Shown piece by piece: positions 9,934 to 22,113 of a DNA stretch of 64,000 nucleotides. Each line of letters starts with the position of its first letter. Position 1 is the first letter of the stretch. Made by a program: the position numbers and the translations under genes. The notes under the pieces were generated by a model. That model did not search any database. It saw only the letters and a list, made by a program, of their open reading frames with translations, and was not told the origin of the DNA. This DNA is from Chondrus crispus (lineage: Eukaryota > Rhodophyta > Florideophyceae > Gigartinales > Gigartinaceae). The stretch covers positions 22,156 to 86,155 of the forward strand of contig NW_005179262.1 of the NCBI RefSeq assembly GCF_000350225.1. The letters run 5' to 3'.

Positions 9934-11180
9934 TATTGCAAATGTGCGACCACGTGCTGTTATCCGGAAAGTGCAAAATCGAGCGACACGTGTACATGAC
10001 TCGACGGTCCGGACCTTCACCCTATATCACCACATGATACGTGTAAATTCTCAGATTTTGGGGTTCTGGGGACGAAAGTGGACTTTTGGAGGGTTATGCA
10101 AATTTGCATAAATACCGAAATTTTGCATTTGGCCCGAACCGTTATGGGGCTACACAGGCAATACTGCAAATCTATTGGCCCTCAGGTCTAATGCTGCAAT
10201 TCTATTGGTCTGTTATTGTCCACTGATTTGCGGTCATGCTGGTGATATATCTTGAATGATCGGTATACGTTTTAATTACATCATTTCGGCGGTTTCAAGT
10301 TGTTCACCATGGTTGTAATGGGTAATTACGGGTGGCCTTGGCGCTGGACACTTGTGTGCGGTGTACAAATGTCTTTCCAGGTTGCTGCGTGTACGTACAC
10401 TTGTGCACGTCGCCTACATACGGTCCGGCTCGTGTCCGAGTACAGTACATGTGAATTAAAAGTACAACAAGTATTTCTCGCAAGAGACATGTACTTACGT
10501 GAGTATTCAGTGTACGCGTCACGCTGTATGCGACCCTTGCATCAGCATGGGCCGTTGTACTACACTCTCGTCAGCATGCCACGTTGTACTGTGCTCTCGT
10601 TATGGTGCGCCGTTGGATGCAAGTTGATGACAGTACTCGTGTGATTCACATCGGATATCACGTGAGATGTGTAGAAAGTCTGGATGCACATTGTTGCTAC
10701 CCGTCATAGTTGTCTGGCAGTGTGTACCGAAATTAGTAAGGTACGAAACAAGGGCATGTATGGGGACTGAGATATGACAGGACTTTGCGTTGTTGGAAAT
10801 AGAGAGATGCCAAGTTGTTCATTGTGCAAGAATATATTCTGTCATGTCTGGATGCAGATTAGTAAGGTGTGAAACGATTGCATGTATAGGGCCGTGGTTT
10901 ACAGTCACTAGAAATGTGTAGAAACTGTTGTGCACTGATAGCCAATAGTTAATTCGTAAGGTGGAAATAGAACAGTGTGGACGGGCCAGAAGAGGACCGC
11001 GCTTGGTCGCGCATATGGTGAGTACGGTTTACCAGGTGCCAAAGTAATGGGATAGTGTAACACTCAAAGTGTATAAGTATCGCCGAAAGACGGCTCCAAG
11101 TAAACCTCGGCACCAACTCCTTCACTCACACACATCAACCTGCCCTCCTTCTTTCTCTTGCCCCTCCGAACCTACCATTA
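9934..11180 (+). repeat. LTR-A, 3' LTR between units 1 and 2
   Basis: Nearly identical to the LTR at 1107-2357 except for a few bases, including a 4-bp shorter stretch near 10370 (CTTTCC in place of a longer ACACATTG-like stretch). Its outer end CCATTA is joined at 11181 to the inverted 5' half of pol of unit 2, exactly as at 2357/2358. Confidence 0.85.
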
Positions 11181-14100
11181 TTTCATATCGAATCGTTTGT
11201 TGAGTTCATTTTTCATCCATAATATGGCCTCCAAGTCACTTCCAGCTAGCAGCAGATCGTCCACGTACAACGCGGCAGATCGTCCACGTACAACGCGATA
11301 ATCATGATGACATTGCCTTGACGTCGAATGTAAAGACATGGGTCGCTGTGTGTAGTGTTGAAACCAAGTTCAGTGATCAGAAACTCATCGATCTTACTAT
11401 GCCATTGGCGATGGGCTTGCTTAAGACCATAGATTGCTTTCAGAAGTTTACACACCGAATCAGGTTTGACTTTGTCGATGCATCCTTCAGGTTGCTCCAT
11501 GTAGATTTCTTCGTGAAGTTCACCGTTGAGGAAGGCAGTCACCACGTCCATTTGATGCAGCTCAAGGTCAAAGTGCGCAACCAGTGCCAGCAGCAGACGG
11601 ATAGTTGTGAACTTGATGACAGGGGCGAAAGTCTCAGTGTAATCGATGCCTTCTACTTGTTGAAAGCCTCGTGCCACAAGACGTCCCTTTGCAGTTTCGA
11701 CTAATTTTCCGGACTCGTCAGGAAGTTGCTTCACTCCGAAAACCCACCTGGACGTCAGGACGTTTGATGCTTGAGATCTTGGAACAAGTGACCATATTTT
11801 GTTTTTGTGTTGTGAAGCAAGGTCTTTGTCGATGCCCTTCTGCCAGAAGCGAGCTTTTGGAGAATCCATAGCTTGCTTGTACGAGTTTGGGATTTCCGTT
11901 ATCACATGGGCGTGGCTAAGGAGTCCAGCAGTCACCAAAGCTGCTGCCCACCACGCCCCAGGCGTTTTGCGAACGCGAGTGGACCGACGGAGATTAGTTG
12001 GCAGATCAATCGTTTCTTCCTCAACTACGTGTTGCTCAACTGTTTCGGTGGTTTCGTCCTCCCCTGCAGTTGGGGAGGAGTTGGAGGATTCATCAGGGTC
12101 TTGTTGTTCATCCGGCGATGATGCTTCTGATGCCACTGCATCATTTTCTGCAACTTCCTCATCGATGTTCAAGTTGATTGCGTCATCATCAGTTGAAGCC
12201 TCCCCGTTTGTATCCATCGGTTCACCAGATTTGCCTCCCGTGGACTCGTCAAAAGTAACATCTCTGGATACGATCACTTTGTGCAAATCACCATCCCACA
12301 ACTTGTAAGCTTTCGTATTTTCAGCATACCCCAGAAACATTGCCTCCTTTGCACGGGCGTCAAGTTTCTGGATGTTGTGTTTTGGTAATGTATACCAACA
12401 CTTTGAACCGAAAACACGCAAATGACCAACATTTGGCACAGATTTCATCCATAAGTGGTAGGGGGTCATCTTGGGGGGAATGGCACGTGACGTGACTCGA
12501 TTTCGAACGTACACTGCATTGGCAAGTGCTTCTGCCCAGAACCCCTTTGTAACTTTCTTGTGCGCTAGCATGGAGCGCACCAAGTTTGCCAAAGTTCTGT
12601 TCAGTCGCTCGGCGACGCCATTTTGCTCCGGTGTGTACGCGGTCGTCATTTGATGCTGAGTACCATTCGCAATCAGAAAAGACTTAAACTCCGTAGACAG
12701 ATACTCACCAGCTCGATCGGTGCGAAGCACTTTGATCTTGCGACCAGTGTGAGTCTGAGCAAGTTGTGCAAACATTTTGTATCGGTCAAATGCTTCTGAT
12801 TTATGGTGCATAGGGTACACTACTGACCAGTTTGAGTGATCATCTATGAAGGTAATGAAGTACTTGGCACCACCAATGGACTGCACCTCTAAGGGGCCAC
12901 AAACATCAGAGTGAACTAAGTCTAGACAGAAGTATGCCCGCCTCGAGGACCGCTCTTTTGGGATCACAGATCGAGTGGCTTTGCCGTAGACGCACGCAGA
13001 ACATTTTTCAGAGATGCAATCATTGTCAGTATTGTGGATTTTGTTAGCCTCATTACCAAGTAGTTTGACTCCACTTACCACATTGTCACGAATCATCGAA
13101 GCAATACCTTGAGAATGCACATGTGCGAATCGCTCATGCCACGTTTGCAGAGTGGCAGCATGTGCAGATCCGATGTCACTGACGATGTCGAGAACGTAAA
13201 GTTCTCCAACCAATGTCGCAGTCGCCACTACGGTTGAGCCTCGCCTGACCATGCATTTTCCATTTTCGAACCCAACTTTTAGTCCAAGTTCAGTCATTCG
13301 ACTGACAGAGAGCAGAGAGAACGCAAAGTCCGGAACGTGCAATACATCCGTCAACTTGCACGGTTCGATGCGGCCATTCACATTTAACTTCAAGTGAACG
13401 TCACCACGGCCGGCAACCTTTGCACTAGCCTTGGTTCCCATCTGAACAGAGGCGGATTCAAGTGGCTCATACGTCGCCAACAAAGATCGGTCATATGTAA
13501 TATGAGCTGTACAAGCTGAATCTACGAGCCACGAAGGAAACTTCTCCATATCGTTCGTGTGCGAAGCTTTCGACATCAGACATGTGAAGTCGACGCTGTT
13601 TACAACCATGTCGGGATCAGGTTTCTGTGTGACAAATGCAGATTGTTTCCGCTGAGACACACGCCGTTTATATGTGCTAGGAGGAGCCGGGCGACGGCCA
13701 TTCAACTCCTTTCCCCAGCAGCGGGTTGCCGTATGGCCTGTATGACCGCAGTTCGTGCATTTGTAATCGTTTATGTCCCGATTGTTCGGGGCATGATTAA
13801 CAAGAGCCGATGTCTGTGAGGAACTAGACTTCATGTTCACTCGTTGCTCTTCCTGCAGCAGACGACTTTTCACAAAGTCCAAACTGAATAACTTTTCCTC
13901 ATTACCGAGAGCATCAAGTGCAACGATGAGAGCCTCGAAACGGGCAGGCAGACCGTTGAGCACTGCCATGGCCATCTCCTTGTCATCGATGTTTACGCTC
14001 ATTGACTTGAGGATGGCTGCCAGCTGCTTGACACGATTGATGTATGCAAGCACCTTTTCACCGGAAAGCATCTTCACAGTGTAGAACTCACGACGTGCAG

Positions 14101-14440
14101 CTAGTTTGTTCAGCAAAGTGTGCCTCTCAAACACGTTGACAATAGCTTCCCACATCTCATGAGCAGTATCAACATCACGTACATGCTCAAGATGCTCATC
14201 TGATAGGGAGAGACCAATCAGTGCTTTAGCTTTGCTGTCACCTCTGATCCACTTCTTACGCTCTTCCGTGCGTTCCTCACTCGGAACTCTTCCCTCAACG
14301 ATGTATTGGTCAACATCACGTAGAGCAAGCAGAAGTTGCATTTTCTGCTTCCACACGTAGAAGTTGGAGTCCGTCAGTTTGTCGATTCTGATGGATCCTC
14401 GTCCTCCTTGATCTTCCATTTTAGTGCAAATAAACTTCAA
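11181..14440 (-). pseudogene. Copia gag-pol 5' half, unit 2
   Basis: A second copy of the 1064-codon gag-protease-integrase-RT frame (14440 to 11246), offset from unit 1 by 8823 bases. It carries the same CCHC knuckle, DSA protease motif, D,D35E integrase and the same 23-bp duplication at the YVDD codons (11252-11297). The proteins differ at a single residue (an E-to-D change in the RT region), so the duplication of the unit is recent relative to the frameshift. The homology again ends at an exact LTR terminus. Confidence 0.9.
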
Positions 14441-14591
14441 GTATTCGAAAATCCGTTCGGGGATCCCAAGCCGTTAACCGATAGTCAACACAATGGCAAG
14501 CCCACCCGTCTAAGAAGTTCGATATGATTACTATAAAGTTGCACTAGGAGAAATTTGCGAACAGATATGTGAATTTATTTGGATGAATTCC

Positions 14592-15134
14592 CTAACTATT
14601 CTGTTCACAAACTACCTTTAAGTGTGCGGCACCGTTCTCGTGGCACTTCAGGTGCCCGTGAGACTCAAACACGCGATTGCAAGGGATACAACGCGGAGTC
14701 TCCTTAGCGTTGGCAACTTGAATGCGATGAGACCTAGACTGAATGTGGTCGTAAAAGGCCTTCGCACTATTGCCACTAACGCCGCACACTTTACAATATC
14801 GCTTATACCGCGGGCACACCTTACGATTCCTCTTGCGCTCACGCTTGAACTGCTTATCCGCGAGAACAGCCGCTTTCCGAGCAGAAAGTCGATGCGTTGT
14901 TTTCTTTATTGGTGCGGGAACAGAGCGCGGAATACGAGGAATCCTATAAGGTGCGGTACTCGAGGAGGGACCCGGAAGCGCGAGCCGAGGCGAAGTTTGA
15001 TCCTCAGGCTCAAGCACCTCAACGGATACGACCTCCGATGTCCGAACCGTTCGACCGGTGACCAGCTTCCCAGGCGCAGAGCGCACCGGTACTAATTCCA
15101 GATCTAACACAACCCCGTAAAAACAGGTATTCAC
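14592..15134 (-). CDS. Accessory zinc-finger protein of the copia element, unit 2
   Basis: Identical in translation to the 180-residue protein at 5769-6311, with both CX2CX12HX5H fingers intact and the same position upstream of gag. Identical copies follow from the recent duplication and are not by themselves evidence of selection. Confidence 0.68.
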   Translation of the reverse strand: MNTCFYGVVLDLELVPVRSAPGKLVTGRTVRTSEVVSVEVLEPEDQTSPRLALPGPSSSTAPYRIPRIPRSVPAPIKKTTHRLSARKAAVLADKQFKRERKRNRKVCPRYKRYCKVCGVSGNSAKAFYDHIQSRSHRIQVANAKETPRCIPCNRVFESHGHLKCHENGAAHLKVVCEQNS

Positions 15135-15626
15135 AATAAGGAATATGAAGATAATCGTCAGTAACAGATTTTGGAATTATTGCTCTTAAGAACCACCAAA
15201 ACGTGCAAAGACAATCACTTAGATGTGTAGGAAATGGAAAGAAACTCAAAACTTACTTTGCATGAGAGAACGAAGAAAAACCAATTACGAGATTGACGAC
15301 GACGGCGGTAGCGGGATCGGAAACGAAGACGAAGACCAAAGACAGAGACAGCAGCAAGAACCACAGCAAGAACGAAAGCCAAACCAAAAACGAAGACAAC
15401 GAAGACAGCGGGGGCGATGACCAAAACCACTTCACACAAGAGACCAAGAACGACAGCAGCAGCGAAAACCAAAACCAAGAACGACGGCAAGAACGAGAGC
15501 GACAACGACAGCAAGAAGACCAGCGGAAAGAACGACGAGAGACGGCAGCGAAAACGACAGCGACGACGACGGCAGAAACAATGGAACGAGAACGACAGAC
15601 TCATGCAGTGAAACGACAGCGAGGGA

Positions 15627-15635
15627 CTGGGCCCA
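15627..15635 (-). promoter_or_regulatory. Primer binding site, unit 2
   Basis: The same TGGGCCCAG (minus strand), 5 bases from the LTR end, as in unit 1. Confidence 0.5.
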
Positions 15636-15640
15636 TATCC

Positions 15641-16893
15641 TAATGGTAGGTTCGGAGGGGCAAGGGAAAGAAGGAGGGCAGGTTGATGTGTGTGAGTGAA
15701 GGAGTTGGTACCGAGGTTTACTTGGAGCCGTCTTTCGGCGATACTTATACACTTTGAGTGTTACACTATCCCATTACTTTGGCACCTGGTAAACCGTACT
15801 CACCATATGCGCGACCAAGCGCGGTCCTCTTCTGGCCCGTCCACACTGTTCTATTTCCACCTTACGAATTGACTATTGACTATCAGTGCACAACAGTTTC
15901 TACACATTTCGAGTGACTGTAAACCGTGGCCCTATACATGCAATCGTTTCACACCTTACTAATCTGCATCCAGACATGACAGAATATATTCTTGCACAAT
16001 GAACAACTTGGCATCTCTCTATTTCCAACAACGCAAAGTCCTGTCATATCTCAGTCCCCATACATGCCCTTGTTTCGTACCTTACTAATTTCGGTACACA
16101 CTGCCAGACAACTATGACGGGTAGCAATAATGTGCATCCAGACTTTCTAAACATCTCACGTGATATCCGATGTGAATCACACGAGTACTGTCATCAACTT
16201 GCATCCAACGGCGCACCACAGCGAGAGCACAGTACAACGTCGCATGCTGACGAGAGTGTAGTACAACGGCGCATGCTGATGCAAGGGTCGCATACAGCGT
16301 GACGCGTACACTGAATACTCACGTAAGTACATGTCTCTTGCGAGAAATACTTGTTGTACTTTTAATTCACATGTACTGTACTCGGACACGAGCCGGACCG
16401 TATGTAGGCGACGTGTACAAGTGTACGTACACGCAGCAACCTGGCAATGTGTACATTTGTACACCGCACACAAGTGTCCAGCGCCAAGGCCACCCGTAAT
16501 TACCCATTACAACCATGGTGAACAACTTGAAACCGCCGAAATGATGTAATTAAAACGTATACTGATCATTCAAGATATATCACCAGCATGACTGCATATA
16601 AGTGGACAATACCCGACCAATAGAATTGCAGCATTCGAACCGACACCCAATAGATTTGCAGCATTGCCTGTGTAGCCCTCTATAACGGTTCGGGCCAAAT
16701 GCAAAATTTCGGTATTTATGCAAATTTGCATAACCCTCCAAAAGTCCACTTTCGTCCCCAGAACCCCAAAATCTGAGAATTTACACGTGTCATGTGGTGA
16801 TATGGGGTGAGGGTCCGGACCGTCGAGTCATGTACACGTGTCGCTCGATTTTGCACTTTCCAAATAACAGCATGTGGTCGCACATTTTCAATA
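15641..16893 (-). repeat. LTR-A, 5' LTR of unit 2 (inverted)
   Basis: A full-length copy equivalent to 6818-8070. Its outer terminus is joined at 16894 to pol codons beginning TGAAAGACC. Confidence 0.85.
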
Positions 16894-18610
16894 TGAAAGA
16901 CCTTGGCGAGGCGAAGACTTGTATTGGTCTAGAAATCGACCGTATACGTTCTAAACACGTCCTGACCGTCACACAGTCGAAGTATGCCCAAGCAGTACTG
17001 AAACGGTTCAAAATGTCGGCATGCAATCCTTGCGTTACTCCGATGGAACAGTCTCGACATGTCACCATGCAAGTTGCCGAAACTGGCACTGATGACAACC
17101 CATGCTTTGAACCATATCGTCAGGCCATTGGATGTCTAATGTTCCTAATGGTCGGGACCCGCCCCGACATGGCGTTTGCCATTGGAAAGTTATCTCAACA
17201 CTGTGCCGACCCTCACGATTCGCATTGGACAGGTGTGAAACGTGTTTTGAGATACTTGCGTGGGTCCCAGCATCTTGGAATAGTGTTTGGTATAATGGTA
17301 GGTCAGCGGGCCGAAGGGGATTCGAAGGACGGTTGATGAGGTGAAGTTGAAGGATTGGGTACCGATTTACTTCGAGTCGCCAACTTCTGGCGCTACTTAT
17401 ACACTTCTGCAATCTTCTTGAACTCAACTACCAAACACTACGACACACAAACTACAAATGTATTGGCTCTAACACATGTGCCCGTCTTGCTACTCAGCCA
17501 AACTGGCGATGGCCCAACAAACATAACAGAAAACCGCCTTACGAATTACCACTGTCATGACGGAGAAATTAGTAAGGCAGTACAACAAAGCACAGCAAAG
17601 CACAAATTCCGTTACTATTCCAAATCCAGCGTGGCACAAATTCGTAAGGCACGTTTACAGCTCACACGTTGCCTTACGAATTCAAATCAATCCTGCAAGG
17701 ACTGTTTACAGCGCACACGTTGCCTTATGAATCTGAATCTCTCGTGAGGCCCTGTCCACTGTCAATTACAACAGTGCACATTTTGCCTTACGAATTCAAA
17801 ACTCGCGCAACGGTATCTTTGTGTCCTGCTGTACCCATGCTGCACTCCATGGACGCTGTAAACCTTCGGCACGTGCCAGGCACCCGCCACCAAGGTTCCA
17901 CACTTTGTCTGTAAGACTGCAGGCGTACTGTACGCGTCCGACAGTGTAATGAGGACATGTGTCCAGGTCATACACGTGTCCGGCGGAGAAAATGAAACAT
18001 GCTCAGATTGTACTGTACAGTGCAACCGTGTACATATTTCACACCTGTACACGTTGAAAACCAAACTTGCTCCTGAAGTACTGTAAAGTGCAACCGTGTA
18101 CAGAAATCACACGTGTACACGTTGAAAATCAAACTTGCTCAGCTCGTCACGCGTAGTGTTTTTGCTTTTACATGTGTCATACCTGTCGTTGTGTGTCATG
18201 CATATCAGCATGTGGTCGTAGAATTACAACATGGTAAAGTTGATCTTGGTACGGAACTTCATGGGTATAGAGACGCTGATTGGGGCGGATGCCTTGAATC
18301 ACGAAAATCAACGAGTGGGTACGTGTTCAAGCTTTGTGATGGGCCTATCAGTTGGGCTTCCCGGAAACAAACAGTAGTTGCAAAGTCTACTTGTGAGGCA
18401 GAATACATCCCACTCAGTGAAGCATGCAAAGAGGCCGCGTGGCTTCGACGCTTCCATGCCGATGTACTTGGTGCGAATTTGGATCCAACAATTCGCGTTG
18501 GGTGTGACCACGCTGGTACGATTGCGTTTGCTCAGAACGAATCTACAAATCGTCGGAACAGGCACATTGATATTACGTATCATTTTGTTCGAGATGCGGT
18601 GCAGCGAAAA
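16894..18610 (+). pseudogene. Copia pol 3' half, unit 2, split by LTR-B and 3'-truncated
   Basis: Same content as 8071-9922. RT thumb codons run to 17287, then the same solo LTR-B (17293-18231), then RNase H from 18232. Here the gene is cut at 18610 after HFVRDAVQRK. The last ~46 codons, the polypurine tract and the first 61 bases of the LTR are deleted, so the frame runs on into LTR sequence. The deletion is absent from unit 1 and therefore arose after duplication or marks the array end. Confidence 0.85.
17293..18231 (-). mobile_element. Solo LTR-B in copia pol (unit 2)
   Basis: Same insertion, length (939 bp) and TGGTA target duplication (17288-17292, 18232-18236) as in unit 1. The insertion therefore occurred once, before the unit was duplicated. 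Confidence 0.88.
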
Positions 18611-19800
18611 CATGACTCGACGGTCCGGACCCTCACCCCATATCACCACATGATACGTGTAAATTCTCAGATTTTGGGGTTCTGGGGACGAAAGTGGACT
18701 TTTGGAGGGTTATGCAAATTTGCATAAATACCGAAATTTTGCATTTGGCCCGAACCGTTATAGGGCTACACAGGCAATACTGCAAATCTATTGGGTGTCG
18801 GTTCGAATGCTGCAATTCTAGTGGTCTGTTATTGTCCACTTATATGCAGTCATGCTGGTGATATATCTTGAATGATCGGTATACGTTTTAATTACACCAT
18901 TTCGACGGTTTCAAGTTATTCACCATGGTTGTAATGGGTAATTACGGGTGGCCTTGGCGCTGCACACTTGTGTGCGGTGTACACATGTACACATTGCCAG
19001 GTTGCTGCGTGTACGTACACTTGTACACGTCGCCTACATACGGTCCGGCTCGTGTCCGAGTACAGTACACGTGAATTAAAAGTACAACAAGTATTTCTCG
19101 CATGAGACATGTACTTACGTGAGTATTCAGTGTACGCGTCACGCTGTATGCGACCCTTGCATCAGCATGCGCCGTTGTACTACACTCTCGTCAGCATGCC
19201 ACGTTGTACTGTGCTCTCGTTATGGTGCGCCGTTGGATGCAAGTTGATGACAGTACTCGTGTGATTCACATCGGATATCACGTGAGATGTTTAGAAAGTC
19301 TGGATGCACATTATTGCTACCCGTCATAGTTGTCTGGCAGTGTGTACCGAAATTAGTAAGGTACGAAACAAGGGCATGTATGGGGACTGAGATATGACAG
19401 GACTTTGCGTTGTTGGAAATAGAGAGATGCCAAGTTGTTCTTTGCGGAAAAATATATCTTGTCATATCTGGATGCAGATTGGTAAGGTGTGAAACGATTG
19501 CATGCGTAGGGCCATGGTTTACAGTCACTCGAAATGTGTAGAAACTGTTGTGCACTGATAGTCAATAGTCAATTCGTAAGGTGGAAATAGAACAGTGTGG
19601 ACGGGCCAGAAGAGGACCGCGCTTGGTCGCGCATATGGTGAGTACGGTTTACCAGGTGCCAAAGTAATGGGATATTGTAACACTCAAAGTGTATAAGTAT
19701 CGCCGAAAGACGGCTCCAAGTAAACCTCGGTACCAACTCCTTCACTCACACACATCAACCTGCCCTCCTTCTTTCCCTTTGCCCTCCAAACCTACCATTA
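18611..19800 (+). repeat. LTR-A, 5'-truncated, right end of array
   Basis: The LTR lacks its first 61 bases and ends with the exact terminus CCTACCATTA at 19800. It is followed not by copia pol but by the 110-bp repeats of another element's leader. An intact outer terminus against foreign sequence is what the right end of an integrated element should look like. The predicted target duplication at the unseen left end is GGACC. Confidence 0.8.
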
Positions 19801-20130
19801 GGACCACTGAGGAATGGGCAGTGCGTTGGCCACTAGGGACTTTCTTCCTCCCGACCAGCGGAAGGCTCACCCACAGCTCACACAACGACTGCCAGAAACT
19901 GAGAACTGACGGACCACTGAGGAGTTGGCAGTGCGCTGGCCACTAGGGACTTTCTTCCTCCCGACCAGCGGAAGGCTCACCCACAGCTCACACAACGACT
20001 GCCAGAAACTGAGAACTGACGGACCACTGAGGAGTTGGCAGTGCGCTGGCCACTAGGGACTTTCTTCCTCCCGACTAGCGGAAGGCTCACCCACAGCTCA
20101 CACAACGACTGCCACGATAAAACTGCAAAC
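19801..20130. repeat. Three 110-bp tandem repeats
   Basis: Units start at 19801, 19911 and 20021, each beginning GGACCACTGAGGA. The first two are full length, and the third diverges after about 96 bases. A degenerate trace (CTGAGAAGTGACGGACCACC) is at 20153-20172. They lie in the leader of the LTR-B element. Confidence 0.85.
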
Positions 20131-20362
20131 ACACAAAGTTGATTTCCAAAAACTGAGAAGTGACGGACCACCAAACTGAAAAATCGGCTGAAACGGTGCT
20201 GAAAACAACGGCGAAAACTGAAAAACTGAAAAACCAAACTTGAAAGCGGAGACTGAAACTGATACCTTGTTCTTCTGCTTGACGAGCTGAACAAACTGAT
20301 ACTTGAACGACGGCGAAACTCGAATTTGAACCAAAACGAAGATGATGACGATCAGCGTTGAA
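19801..20362 (-). other. Leader of LTR-B copia element
   Basis: Read on the minus strand, this follows the LTR-B primer binding site and should be the 5' untranslated leader. No convincing protein is encoded. The frames seen come from low-complexity (TTTCAG-type) and repeated sequence. The gag-pol of this element is absent because the copia array abuts the leader at 19800. Confidence 0.55.
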
Positions 20363-20371
20363 CTGGGCCCA
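20363..20371 (-). promoter_or_regulatory. Primer binding site (LTR-B element)
   Basis: TGGGCCCAG on the minus strand, 5 bases inside the LTR-B end. The same 9-mer and spacing occur in family A, which supports both assignments and suggests the two families share a tRNA primer. Confidence 0.55.
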
Positions 20372-20376
20372 TAACT

Positions 20377-21073
20377 ATAGGAAGGTCAGCGGGGCAGAGG
20401 GAAGAAGGATGGTTTGAAGGTTGGTGGTGGTTGATGGGAAAAGAAGTTGATACCATTTTACTCTTGGTCGCCAACTATCGGCGCTACTTATAGTCTACGA
20501 AATACAGTACGGGCCATTAGGGCTGGTCAAGTGACTCTCCTTCGTGCACTCTCGGTTGTTGATAATGTTTTGCACTCTCTGTCGCTGATAATCAGGTGAC
20601 TCTCCTTCTTGCACTCTCGGTCGCTGATAATGTTTGCACTCTCTGTCAATGATAATTTGGGACCGTCTGAGAGTCAATAATATCTAAATGCACTGTGCTG
20701 TAGGGTAGAGACTTTAGTCTACGATTAATGCATTGCAAGTTTTAGAGCAAAAAACACCGTGACATATATTTCATATGTGTCACACACGTGTAGGACAAAT
20801 GTCATACGTGTCATACACGTGTCAAATCAAGAATAATGAAACATGTTCAGAATGTACTGTAGAGTGCCACTGTGTATAGATATTACACGTGTCAACACAA
20901 ACATGAAGTATGCTCAGAATTGCGAGGAAAGTGCGACTGAACACATAAACGACACGTGTGCACATTGAAAACCAAAGTTGTTCCGTTTGACGTGCCGAGT
21001 GTTTTCGCTTCCACACGTGTCATATCTGTCATTGTGTGTCATACGTGTCAGCATTTGGTCGTACAATTACAAC
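20377..21073 (-). repeat. LTR-B variant, 5' LTR, inserted in copia copy C
   Basis: It shares the GGTCAGCGGGGC end, the TATAAGTAGCGCC-like core (20486-20498) and the TTGTAATT start with other LTR-B copies. Its middle (U3) is different and shorter. That middle holds about two copies of a 65-bp repeat (20529-20660; GACTCTCCTTC and GCACTCTC words). It also holds five copies of the 8-bp palindrome ACACGTGT in 20780-21020. The start lacks one T and abuts copia pol at 21074. Confidence 0.75.
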
Positions 21074-22111
21074 GGTCTTTACATTCGACGTCAAGGCAAT
21101 GTCATCATGATTATCGCGTTGTATGTGGACGATCTGATGCTAGCTGGAAGTGACTTGGAGGCCATATTATGGATGAAAAATGAACTCAACAAACGATTCG
21201 ATATGAAAGACCTTGGCGAAGCGAAGACATGTATTGGTCTAGAAATCGACCGTATACGTTCTAAACACGTCTTGACCGTCACACAGTCGAAGTATGCCCA
21301 AGCAGTACTGAAACGGTTCAAAATGTCGGCATGCAATCCTTGTGTTACTCCGATGGAACAGTCTCGACATGTCACCATGCAAGTTGCCGAAACTGGCACT
21401 GATGACAACCCATGCTTTGAACCATATCGTCAGGCCATTGGATGTCAAATGTTCCTAATGGTCGGGACCCGCCCCGATATTGCGTTTGCCAATGGAAAAT
21501 TATCCCAACACTGTGCCGACCCTCACGATTCGCATTGGACAGGTGTGAAACGTGTTTTGAGATACTTGCATGGGTCCCAGCATCTTGGAATAGTGTTTGG
21601 TAAAGATGATCTGGGTACGGAACTTCATGGGTATAGCGACGCAGATTGGGGTGGATGCCTTGAATCACGAAAATCAACGAGTGGGTACGTGTTCAAGCTT
21701 TGTGATGGGCCTATCAGTTGGGCTTCCCGGAATCAAACAGTAGTTGCAAAGTCTACTTGTGAGGCAGAATACATCCCACTCAGTGAAGCATGCAAAGAGG
21801 CCGCGTGGCTTCGACGCTTCCATGCCGATGTACTTGGTGCGAATTCGGATCCAACAATTCGCGTTGGATGTGACAACGCTGGTACGATTGCGTTTGCTCA
21901 GAACGAATCTACAAATCGTCGGAACAAGCACATTGATATTACGTATCATTTTGTTCGAGATGCGGTGCAGCGAAGACTGGTCACATTGTACCATTGTCCG
22001 ACAACAGAAATGCCAGCCGATGTGCAGACAAAACCACTTGGTCGCGTGCTGTTTGAAAAGTTCGTGGGCATGGTTGGGCTTTCCGAGTGCAAAGCTGCCC
22101 AAAGCATGTGA
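21074..22111 (+). pseudogene. Copia pol 3' half, copy C (RT from LYIRRQGN to RNase H end)
   Basis: An open frame of about 345 copia residues. It includes the intact RT catalytic YVDDLMLAGSD (YVDD at 21122-21133), the unbroken DMKDLGEAK site that is split in the array, and complete RNase H with GYSDADWGG, CEAEY, GCDNAGTIAFAQN and HIDITYHFVRD. It ends at TGA (22109-22111). The 5' part of this element is not in the window because an LTR-B element is inserted at 21074. It serves as the intact reference for the rearranged copies: it has neither the 23-bp duplication nor the solo LTR-B. Confidence 0.88.
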
Positions 22112-22113
22112 TC

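Larger units (their letters stand above)
757..19800. mobile_element. Tandem array of a self-inserted (inverted) Ty1/copia element
   Basis: The segment is built from one repeating unit of about 8.82 kb. In map order it holds: 3' half of pol (+), 3' LTR (+), 5' half of gag-pol (-), zinc-finger ORF (-), leader and primer binding site (-), 5' LTR (-), then again 3' half of pol (+) and 3' LTR (+). Two units are nearly complete and a partial one lies at the left edge. The minus-strand half ends at 2358 and 11181 with ...ATATGAAA. The plus-strand half begins at 8071 and 16894 with TGAAAGACC. The uninterrupted copy at 21074-22111 reads ATATGAAAGACC, so TGAAA is a 5-bp target duplication. Inference: integrase joined both ends of the element into its own pol gene, and the product was later multiplied. 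Confidence 0.8.
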
